From: an uncultured Bacillota bacterium
Lineage (GTDB): Bacteria; Bacillota_I; Bacilli_A; RF39; UBA660
DNA: 6,559 bases
Assembly: GCA_947179265.1 (NCBI GenBank)
Contig: CAMXBB010000081.1
Location: 1-6,559, forward strand
Reading direction: 5' to 3'
Shown piece by piece: positions 1-5,771 of the stretch (positions are counted from its first letter, which is position 1; every line of letters starts with the position of its first letter). Position numbers and translations under genes: made by a program. Below the pieces are notes generated by a model. It ran no database searches. It was not told where the DNA came from and saw nothing but the letters and a program-made list of their open reading frames with translations.

Positions 1-1
1 C

Positions 2-874
2 TATAGTTATTTATTGTTATCATACGAGATCATGACTCCAGCTTTATATGTAATGTCTGGATTAATAGCTTTATTAAATTATTATGTTGTAATTATAAAA
101 TCTGATGAAAGAAATACAGTTAGAGGAAGATTATACTATGGATTCTTACTATTTATGCTACTTATTTCTTTAGAAAATTTCGATTTCAATAATAGTAAAT
201 ATTTAATAGCTTCTTTAGTATTTGGATTATTAACTATTAGTACATATAATGATCATATTGGTTTTGCAATAACATTACCAGCATTATTAACAAGTTTATT
301 ATGGTATATCAGTGGAAATACTTCTTTAACTGTAGAATCTAAATCATTCTTAAATGTAGTTCTTTACTATGCTTGCTTTACGATGTGGATTAATAATTTA
401 ACGATAAAAAGTGAAAGTAAAAATGTGTTGCAATCGATATCATTAATATTTATCAGTTTGATGTCGCTATCATCTGGAGGAGTTTTAAATACACTTGTTA
501 CCATAGTAGTAGCAGTTATTATGATTTACCTTGGAATAAAGAATGCTGAATATAAAGCTCTTCATGGATCAGGAATATTCATTGTTATTATTTCCTTGTT
601 ATCACTTACTTCTTTCTTAGGTGAAGCTAGAGCATTTATCTATTTATTAGTAGTAGGTGGAGCAATAATCTATTCTGTTATTCGTCTTGCTTCAAAAGGT
701 ATACCAGAAAATAATGATAATGTAATTGTGGAAGAGCAAAAAGAAAACATTCAAAAAGAAGAACCAGTTCTTCCAGCTGATAAAGAACAAAAAATAATGT
801 TCTGTTATAATTGTGGAAATAGTTTAAATGGTGATGAAAAATTCTGTGGAAAATGTGGCGCTAAATTGAAATAA
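2..874 (+). CDS. Multi-pass membrane protein with C-terminal zinc ribbon (5' end probably outside window)
   Basis: The reading frame is open from the first complete codon at base 2. The first possible starts are a TTG at 14 and an ATG at 32, and neither has a convincing ribosome binding site, unlike the other genes here, so the 5' end is probably cut off. Counting the TTG as residue 1, there are about nine hydrophobic segments (roughly 8-28, 39-56, 62-79, 82-100, 111-129, 138-155, 157-175, 187-204, 208-228). A charged, Glu/Lys-rich linker follows (about 231-260). The protein ends in a compact zinc ribbon: C264-x2-C267-x10-C278-x2-C281, each pair in a CxxCG context. Such ribbons are common on uncharacterised membrane proteins of low-GC Gram-positives, usually at the N-terminus; here the ribbon is the C-terminal tail, probably cytoplasmic. 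I do not recognise the family, and no catalytic motif is evident. No terminator follows before the next gene's promoter. Confidence 0.8.
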   Translation, partial: YSYLLLSYEIMTPALYVMSGLIALLNYYVVIIKSDERNTVRGRLYYGFLLFMLLISLENFDFNNSKYLIASLVFGLLTISTYNDHIGFAITLPALLTSLLWYISGNTSLTVESKSFLNVVLYYACFTMWINNLTIKSESKNVLQSISLIFISLMSLSSGGVLNTLVTIVVAVIMIYLGIKNAEYKALHGSGIFIVIISLLSLTSFLGEARAFIYLLVVGGAIIYSVIRLASKGIPENNDNVIVEEQKENIQKEEPVLPADKEQKIMFCYNCGNSLNGDEKFCGKCGAKLK

Positions 875-880
875 TAGTTA

Positions 881-909
881 TTGAATAATCAAGTATTATA
901 ATATATAAT
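881..909 (+). promoter_or_regulatory. Sigma-A-type promoter for the small membrane protein gene
   Basis: A -35 box TTGAAT (881-886; 4 of 6 match to TTGACA) is followed by a 17-nt spacer and a perfect -10 box TATAAT (904-909). The predicted start of transcription is near 916, giving a leader of about 20 nt that contains the ribosome binding site. A second TATAAT at 897-902 is only 10 nt from the -35 box and is less likely to be used with it. Prediction from consensus only. Confidence 0.6.
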
Positions 910-922
910 TAACTTATATGAT

Positions 923-930
923 AGGAGAAG
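923..930 (+). promoter_or_regulatory. Ribosome binding site AGGAGAAG, decides the start at 936
   Basis: The AGGAGAAG sequence ends 5 nt before the ATG at 936. An in-frame ATG at 918 lies upstream of this site and has no ribosome binding site of its own. It would also sit almost on the predicted transcription start. The ATG at 936 is therefore chosen. Confidence 0.75.
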
Positions 931-935
931 TAAGT

Positions 936-1400
936 ATGAAAAAATTATTAGTGAATGAGTATTATGCATTGTTATATCAATTCTTAATTGTGCCGATTTT
1001 AGCCGGATGCTCATTACTCTTTTATTATCATTTTGTACTATTAAGATCTGGTGAAATAAGCTTTATTGTAACTCTATTAGTAACAGCTGTATTGGTTGCT
1101 TTAAATATCTTAATAATTTATGGTCTTGCATGTTTGGTTAATAAAGTATTTAAGATGCCGATGATAAACCATATTGTAACAGGTGCAATTACGATGTTAA
1201 TCTTAGGTTTAACTAATGTATATTTCTATAGTGCAACTGGAAAATTCTGTGTTGAGAGTATGGAAAGTGCTATTAAATGTAATAATAATATTGGTAATTC
1301 AAAATTTGCAATGACAGCATTAATTGTTGTAGTTACATACTTCTTTCTATATATAATTATACAAACAATTGTTAATAAACAAGCAAAATCAAAAAAGTAA
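936..1400 (+). CDS. Small four-helix membrane protein of unknown function
   Basis: This 154-residue protein is not recognisable by family. It has four strongly hydrophobic segments at about 14-36, 41-68, 76-98 and 124-147. Lysines at the N-terminus (K2, K3), between helices 2 and 3 (K70, K73) and at the C-terminus (K148-K154) suggest that both ends and the central loop are cytoplasmic. That places the 99-123 loop outside; it holds two cysteines (C105 and C115) ten residues apart, which could form a disulfide. No enzyme or transport motif is visible. It has its own promoter and ribosome binding site, and its last codons and stop form the left arm of a terminator-like hairpin. The deacetylase gene starts 31 nt after its stop, so a functional link with it is possible but unproven. 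Confidence 0.85.
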   Translation: MKKLLVNEYYALLYQFLIVPILAGCSLLFYYHFVLLRSGEISFIVTLLVTAVLVALNILIIYGLACLVNKVFKMPMINHIVTGAITMLILGLTNVYFYSATGKFCVESMESAIKCNNNIGNSKFAMTALIVVVTYFFLYIIIQTIVNKQAKSKK

Positions 1401-1418
1401 TCTAGAATTACTTTTTTT
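1391..1418 (+). terminator. Intrinsic terminator or attenuator overlapping a stop codon
   Basis: Arms of 11 nt (1391-1401, AAAAAAGTAAT; 1407-1417, ATTACTTTTTT) pair perfectly around a 5-nt loop (CTAGA), and the run of seven T extends from 1412 to 1418. The stem is AU-rich with a single G-C pair, so it may be a weak terminator. The left arm contains the last codons and TAA stop (1398-1400) of the upstream gene. The T-run ends 2 nt before the GGAGG of the deacetylase gene. It could end the upstream transcript, or act as an attenuator controlling read-through. Confidence 0.65.
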
Positions 1419-1420
1419 AT

Positions 1421-1425
1421 GGAGG
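1421..1425 (+). promoter_or_regulatory. Ribosome binding site GGAGG, decides the GTG start at 1432
   Basis: A GGAGG lies 6 nt before a GTG codon at 1432. The only upstream in-frame ATG (1369) lies inside the preceding gene without a ribosome binding site. Starting there would put 21 unlikely residues ahead of the Lys-rich signal-anchor. GTG 1432 is therefore preferred. Confidence 0.8.
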
Positions 1426-1431
1426 TTTATT

Positions 1432-2709
1432 GTGAAAAAGAAAGTAATTTTATTTTTATCAATTACCTTATTTGTATTCTTTTCTTTTTCGCTCTTAGGG
1501 ATTTATCTATTATATGAACCCGATATTATTCTTTTAGGTGATGAGGAAGTTACTCTTGAGGTTGGCGGATATTACGATGATTTAGGATGTACCATTGACT
1601 TCCTTTTTGATGTTGATAAGTATATTGAAACATCTGGTGAATATGATGTTAATCATGTTGGAGAATATAAGATAAGATATGTTGCTAATATACCTTATTT
1701 GAGCAACAAGGTATTTATTGAAAGAATAATAAAAGTAATTGATATCGATGCTCCAACTATTAAGCTAAGTGGGGGAGATGTATCATTATTTGTTGGAGAT
1801 AAATATAATGAACAAGGATATATATCAGAAGATCTCGTTGATGGAGTTATTACTGATAAGGTAAAAGTAACAAATAATATTGATACAACAAAAGCTGGTG
1901 AATATGAAGTAACTTATAACGTTAAGGATTCATCGGGAAATGAGACGAGTGTTAAGAGAAAAGTCGTAGTGAAGGAAAGACCAACAACTACAATAAATAA
2001 AGACAAGGATGGAGATTCTTCTGTCCCAACTACTAAAAAGGGGAAAGGAAAGAGTATCGCTATTCTGATGTATCATTACTTTTATGATCCTAGTAATGGT
2101 GAAACAGGAGAGAACTCTAACTGGATGAGTGTTAAAGATTTTGAAGCACAGATGAAATATTTATCAGATAATAAGTATTATTTTCCAACGTGGGGTGAAG
2201 TAGCTGATTTTATTGATGGTAAGATAACTTTACCTGCTAAAAGTATTGTTATAACTATTGATGATGGACAATGGTCTTTCTTCAAATATGGACTTCCAAT
2301 ATTAAATAAATATAATATTAAAGCGACATCTTTTATAATTACTTCCAAAGCTGGAGGAACTAAATTTAAAAATAATTTATTTGATAATATAAGTTATGAA
2401 TCTCATACTCATGGAATGCATACAGGTGGATGCAGTGGAGGACATGGCGGATTATTTAGATGTATTAATTATGATAAAGGTCTTGCTGATCTAAAGAAAT
2501 CTATTGATATATTAGGTAGTAACGAAGCCATTGCATATCCATTTGGTGATGTTACGAATAATGTTTTAAAAATAACCAAAGATGCTGGATTTAAAGTAGG
2601 TGTTACGACAGTTAATAAAAAAGCACAAGTTGGAATGGATAGATATCAATTACCAAGAGTAAGGATGAGTAAGGGTATGAGTTTAAATACCTTTATAAAA
2701 TCAATATAA
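1432..2709 (+). CDS. Membrane-anchored polysaccharide deacetylase (CE4/NodB fold) with two Ig-like domains
   Basis: This 425-residue extracytoplasmic enzyme is predicted to remove N-acetyl groups from a cell-wall or exopolysaccharide amino sugar. The N-terminus has three lysines and a hydrophobic helix (about 5-28) without a clear cleavage site, so it is probably a signal anchor. Two bacterial Ig-like repeats of the DUF5011 kind follow (about 31-103 and 106-181), each with the pattern 'VG..Y.D/E.G' and 'GEY.V.Y'. A Thr/Lys/Asp-rich linker (183-207) leads to the catalytic domain (208-425). Visible CE4 motifs are MYH (213-215), TIDDG (275-279; D277 presumed base, D278 metal ligand), SHTHGMH (324-330; H325 and H330 presumed metal ligands), YPFG (369-372) and LPR (407-409). 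The five-residue spacing of the two histidines resembles PgaB/IcaB-type deacetylases rather than the common HxxxH. The arginine usual before motif 3 is absent. Peptidoglycan or poly-GlcNAc are possible substrates; the sequence does not decide. A strong hairpin terminator follows. Confidence 0.9.
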   Translation: MKKKVILFLSITLFVFFSFSLLGIYLLYEPDIILLGDEEVTLEVGGYYDDLGCTIDFLFDVDKYIETSGEYDVNHVGEYKIRYVANIPYLSNKVFIERIIKVIDIDAPTIKLSGGDVSLFVGDKYNEQGYISEDLVDGVITDKVKVTNNIDTTKAGEYEVTYNVKDSSGNETSVKRKVVVKERPTTTINKDKDGDSSVPTTKKGKGKSIAILMYHYFYDPSNGETGENSNWMSVKDFEAQMKYLSDNKYYFPTWGEVADFIDGKITLPAKSIVITIDDGQWSFFKYGLPILNKYNIKATSFIITSKAGGTKFKNNLFDNISYESHTHGMHTGGCSGGHGGLFRCINYDKGLADLKKSIDILGSNEAIAYPFGDVTNNVLKITKDAGFKVGVTTVNKKAQVGMDRYQLPRVRMSKGMSLNTFIKSI

Positions 2710-2742
2710 AAGAGGATTTATAGTTTCTTAAATCCTCTTTTT
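2708..2742. terminator. Bidirectional intrinsic terminator between convergent genes
   Basis: Two arms (2708-2720 and 2729-2741) form a perfect 13-bp stem, core AAGAGGATTTA, around an 8-nt loop (2721-2728). On the + strand it ends in a run of five T (2738-2742), directly after the deacetylase stop (2707-2709). Read on the - strand, the same hairpin ends in TTTT followed by ATAT, and its first arm and loop encode the last residues of the PHP protein. It can therefore serve both genes, probably more strongly on the + strand. Confidence 0.85.
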
Positions 2743-3470
2743 AATATTATTCCTTCTTCAAAATCATATGGTTTTAATTCTTCATGAGCTTTTGCTATAT
2801 TGTCACCAAGTTCATCTATTTTGTGAGCATCACTTCCGTATGTAATATGTTTTCCGCCAAAATCTTTATACATATCTAGAATTCCTTCTCCTGGGAAATA
2901 TTCTCCAGCTCTTCTCATTCCACTAGTATTGATCTCTAATGCAATATTTCGTTTAATTATTTCTCTTAAAATGCTTTCAATAAGTTCAGGATCTGGATTG
3001 AACTCAGTAAGATATTTTTTTATATAATCAAGATGAGCAAGAGTATCAATATCGCTAGATGTAACCATGCTTAGCATACTTTCTAAATATAAAGTGACGG
3101 CATCTGTAAATTCTGCCATCTTTTTCATTGAGGCATCACATATATGATGGATACTACCAATGATATAATCGATATCTTCAACATTAGCTAAGGCTTCCAT
3201 ACCAGCTGGATAAAGATGAGGCTCAGATACTTCTATACCTTTTATGATAGTTATATCAGTTCCTTTTTGAAGTTCATCAATCTTTTGATTACGTACGGTA
3301 ATTCTTCGGATTACTTCATTGACTGGTTGATTCTTAAATTCAACATGGTCGGTTAAGGCAATGTATTTGGCACCTAAATCTTCCATTTTAGCTAGAATAT
3401 GTTTAATCTTTAAAGAACTATCGAATGAGTATTTTGTATGAATATGCATATCAGCAACTATTTTTTCCAC
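2718..3470 (-). CDS. PHP-domain metallo-phosphoesterase, histidinol-phosphatase (HisJ/HisK) type
   Basis: This is a 250-residue cytoplasmic enzyme with a GTG start at 3470, chosen because an AAAGGAGAG lies just upstream and a promoter lies before that. The PHP metal-binding motifs are all present: HIH (H9, H11), TDH (D41, H42), GIEVSE (E80), GSIHH (H108, H109), AHLDY (H146) and GSDAH (D214, H216). Length and motif order match the histidinol-phosphatase branch of the family, which hydrolyses L-histidinol phosphate to histidinol using a trinuclear metal site. No other histidine-biosynthesis gene is visible here, so it may instead act on another phosphomonoester; the general call is safer than the specific one. 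It is a single-gene unit, divergent from the ABC operon and convergent with the deacetylase gene. Its stop codon and last few codons are built into the shared terminator hairpin. An in-frame extension to 3608 would run through its own promoter and is rejected. Confidence 0.9.
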   Translation of the reverse strand: MEKIVADMHIHTKYSFDSSLKIKHILAKMEDLGAKYIALTDHVEFKNQPVNEVIRRITVRNQKIDELQKGTDITIIKGIEVSEPHLYPAGMEALANVEDIDYIIGSIHHICDASMKKMAEFTDAVTLYLESMLSMVTSSDIDTLAHLDYIKKYLTEFNPDPELIESILREIIKRNIALEINTSGMRRAGEYFPGEGILDMYKDFGGKHITYGSDAHKIDELGDNIAKAHEELKPYDFEEGIILKRGFKKL

Positions 3471-3475
3471 AATAT

Positions 3476-3484
3476 CTCTCCTTT
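3476..3484 (-). promoter_or_regulatory. Ribosome binding site AAAGGAGAG for the PHP gene
   Basis: Read on the - strand, AAAGGAGAG lies just upstream of the GTG at 3470, with GGAG (3481-3478) 7 nt away. This fixes the start and gives a leader of only about 16 nt from the predicted transcription start. Confidence 0.75.
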
Positions 3485-3492
3485 GAGTCTTT

Positions 3493-3521
3493 ATTATATA
3501 ACTATTTTTAGTTAAAGTAAA
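3493..3521 (-). promoter_or_regulatory. Sigma-A-type promoter for the PHP gene
   Basis: On the - strand there is a -35 box TTTACT (3521-3516; 4 of 6 match), a 17-nt spacer (3515-3499) and a perfect -10 TATAAT (3498-3493). Transcription should start near 3486. It fits the GTG start and ribosome binding site exactly. Prediction from consensus only. Confidence 0.65.
3499..3514. promoter_or_regulatory. Inverted repeat (possible operator) in the promoter spacer
   Basis: TAACTA (3499-3504) and TAGTTA (3509-3514) are perfect inverted repeats separated by TTTT. They fill almost all of the spacer between the -35 and -10 boxes of the PHP promoter. A repressor dimer bound here would block RNA polymerase. 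The repeat is short and the region very A+T-rich, so chance is a real alternative. No regulator gene is in the window. Confidence 0.35.
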
Positions 3522-3570
3522 ATAATAATATGAAGTGTATATATAGTATGATAAAATATATTTATAATAG

Positions 3571-3578
3571 TGAGGTGA
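3571..3578 (+). promoter_or_regulatory. Ribosome binding site TGAGGTGA, decides the TTG start at 3584
   Basis: GAGGTGA (3572-3578) is a seven-base match to the canonical Shine-Dalgarno sequence and ends 5 nt before the TTG at 3584. The upstream in-frame ATGs at 3530 and 3548 have no ribosome binding site. A TATGAT at 3547-3552 could be a -10 box for this operon, but no good -35 lies 16-18 nt upstream of it, so the operon's promoter is not resolved. Confidence 0.75.
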
Positions 3579-3583
3579 ATGAT

Positions 3584-5770
3584 TTGATAAAGTTAAAAGA
3601 CGTATCAAAGATTTATTATAATAATGGAGTTGTTGGAACTGGATTTTCGAATATCTCAGTTGAATTTAAAATAGGAGAATTTGTTGTAATAGTTGGTGAG
3701 AGTGGATCAGGTAAATCAACTCTATTAAACGTTATAAGTGGGTTAGATACCTATGAAGAAGGAGAAATGTATATTAATGGTGAGGAAACAAGCCATTATG
3801 TAGAGCAAGACTTTGAAGAGTATCGTAGAAAATATGTAGCTAATATATTTCAATCATTTAATCTAGTAAATTCTTATACTGTAAAACAAAATGTTGAACT
3901 AGTATTACTTATCAATGGATATGATAGTAAAACTATAAAAAATAGAGTAAGTGAGATTTTAAAGAATGTTGGTCTTTGGGAATTAAGAAATAAAAAGGTA
4001 ACAAAATTATCTGGTGGGCAAAAGCAAAGAGTAGCTATTGCAAGAGCATTAGCAAAAGAGACCCCAATAATAATTGCTGATGAACCAACAGGTAATTTAG
4101 ATTCTGAATCTGCTAAACAAATATTTGAATTATTACATAATATGTCAAAGGATAAATTAGTAGTTGTTGTAACTCATAATCTTGAACAAGTTGAAAAATA
4201 TGCCACACGTATTGTAAGAATGCATGATGGTCATATTATCGAAGATAAAAAAATTAAAAAGATTGAAGAAGTTAAACCACAAACAGCAACTCATAAAGAG
4301 ATGTCTTTTACATCTAAGTATTTTTTAGCATTGAGAAATACTTTTAATATCATTCCCAGGTTTTTAATCATTCTTGGCGTATTCTTAGCAGTATCAATTA
4401 CGATATTAGGAGAATATGCAGATATTAATAATTCTGATTATCAAGATGCTGTACTTGGGGCATCAAGCATATTTATAGATAATTCGCCAGAGAGAATAAT
4501 TATCAATAAACCAGATAAGAAAATCATTACCGATGATGATATAAAAGAGCTAGAAGCCATGGAACATATCAAAAGAGTAGTAACTAAAGACTGGTTATTA
4601 GATCAATATGTACATTTTAGTAATGATGAAAGATTCTTAGAAAGAGCAACCATTGGAATAATCGATGATTATGATGGAGACTTAAGTAAAGGAACAAAAC
4701 CAGTTAAAGATGGAGAAATTCTTTTAGTTGGTAATAAGGACTCTATAGATTTCTTATACATTGATGATTGGTTTAATAAAAGGGGAACAATTGAAATTCC
4801 AATGCCATCAAATACTAATGGCTTTTTAGATAATCCATTGATAGATGCTGTTATTACTGGTTATACTTATGATAATTCTTTATCAACTTCTTATCTTAAA
4901 TTCTATGTAACTGAAAATACTTTTAAAGAAATACAAGCTTTCTTTACTGCCTTGTCATCAAAGATTCTTTTAGATTTTGGTGATGATAATAAGTTTGAAG
5001 AGATGATCCGTTTAACACAAATAGTTTTATCAAAAGATGTACCAAAGAGTACTATATATATATCCAATAATCGAGCTAATTATATTGATCAAAACTTTTT
5101 TCGTGATGATATAACATTGATTCAAAATTCATTCTATGGAACGAATTCTAAAAAGGTAAATGTACTCAGAAAAGAGCTTGATGATCCTAGTGTTATGGCA
5201 ATGATTAATCCGTATGATATCTATGATTTATTACCAACAGAAAATTATCAATTATCTTTATATGCTGATGATTATAAGAGAGTAGATGAGCTTGTAAATA
5301 AGTTAAGAGATATGGGGTATAATGTTTATCCTGTAAAGGATACTAATACATTACCTAGTGCTATCGTAAAACTATATGATTTTATCAATTATATTAGTAT
5401 TGGATTTATAATTCTAGGATTATTCTTAGTAAGTAACTTTATCATATCTTTGGTGTTAAAGAGTAAAACAACTTATTATGCTGTTGTTAGAATATTAGGT
5501 GGCAATATTAAACTTAATAAAAATCTTATAAGTTTAGAATTATTTAATTGTATGAATATAGCATTTATATTAACAATTATATTAACTTTCTTAAATCTAT
5601 ATAAAGTTATTGATATAGAAGCTTTAAATAATGCAATTAGATTTTTAAAACCAATACATTTCGTAGCTGTTTATATTGTATTGATTATATTCTCACAATT
5701 ACTTTCTCGTAGGTATTCAAAGAAGATATTCAAAGACAGCATGATAACTACTTATAATGGGGAGATTTAA
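3584..5770 (+). CDS. ABC transporter, MacB-like ATP-binding/permease fusion
   Basis: This 728-residue protein joins an ATPase to an FtsX/MacB-type permease. ATPase domain (about 1-222): Y11 in the A-loop position, Walker A GESGSGKST (38-46), Q-loop Q90, signature LSGGQ (142-146), Walker B IIIADEP (162-168, catalytic E167), D-loop NLD (171-173) and H-loop H198. All key residues are intact and closest to the LolD/MacB class. A linker then leads to TM1 (about 257-276). A hydrophilic, Asp-rich external domain of roughly 325 residues follows, then TM2 (about 602-626), TM3 (648-673) and TM4 (688-707). This is the MacB topology of mechanotransmission ABC proteins, which move peptides, lipoproteins or antibiotics using a large external domain rather than passage through the membrane core. 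Substrate cannot be told. The start is TTG 3584, set by its ribosome binding site. It is the first gene of an operon, 1 nt before a second ABC gene. Confidence 0.9.
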   Translation: MIKLKDVSKIYYNNGVVGTGFSNISVEFKIGEFVVIVGESGSGKSTLLNVISGLDTYEEGEMYINGEETSHYVEQDFEEYRRKYVANIFQSFNLVNSYTVKQNVELVLLINGYDSKTIKNRVSEILKNVGLWELRNKKVTKLSGGQKQRVAIARALAKETPIIIADEPTGNLDSESAKQIFELLHNMSKDKLVVVVTHNLEQVEKYATRIVRMHDGHIIEDKKIKKIEEVKPQTATHKEMSFTSKYFLALRNTFNIIPRFLIILGVFLAVSITILGEYADINNSDYQDAVLGASSIFIDNSPERIIINKPDKKIITDDDIKELEAMEHIKRVVTKDWLLDQYVHFSNDERFLERATIGIIDDYDGDLSKGTKPVKDGEILLVGNKDSIDFLYIDDWFNKRGTIEIPMPSNTNGFLDNPLIDAVITGYTYDNSLSTSYLKFYVTENTFKEIQAFFTALSSKILLDFGDDNKFEEMIRLTQIVLSKDVPKSTIYISNNRANYIDQNFFRDDITLIQNSFYGTNSKKVNVLRKELDDPSVMAMINPYDIYDLLPTENYQLSLYADDYKRVDELVNKLRDMGYNVYPVKDTNTLPSAIVKLYDFINYISIGFIILGLFLVSNFIISLVLKSKTTYYAVVRILGGNIKLNKNLISLELFNCMNIAFILTIILTFLNLYKVIDIEALNNAIRFLKPIHFVAVYIVLIIFSQLLSRRYSKKIFKDSMITTYNGEI
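5759..5764 (+). promoter_or_regulatory. Ribosome binding site GGGGAG inside the end of the upstream ABC gene
   Basis: GGGGAG lies within the last codons of the preceding gene, 7 nt before the ATG at 5772. The preceding stop (5768-5770) is 1 nt from this ATG. This arrangement points to translational coupling and near-equal production of the two proteins. Confidence 0.75.
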
Positions 5771-5771
5771 T

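Noticed and set aside
1369..1431. ATG at 1369 as the deacetylase start, overlapping the previous gene
   Set aside because: It has no ribosome binding site, and the hairpin plus GGAGG lie after it. GTG 1432 gives a normal signal-anchor N-terminus.
3563..3568. Perfect TATAAT as a -10 box for the ABC operon
   Set aside because: Transcription would start at about 3575, inside the ribosome binding site, leaving no usable leader. No -35 box is at the right distance.
3471..3608. In-frame upstream extensions of the PHP gene (to 3608, - strand) and of the ABC gene (to 3530, + strand), which would make the two genes overlap head to head
   Set aside because: Both extensions lack ribosome binding sites and run through the intergenic promoter region. 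The GTG at 3470 and TTG at 3584 each have a good ribosome binding site.
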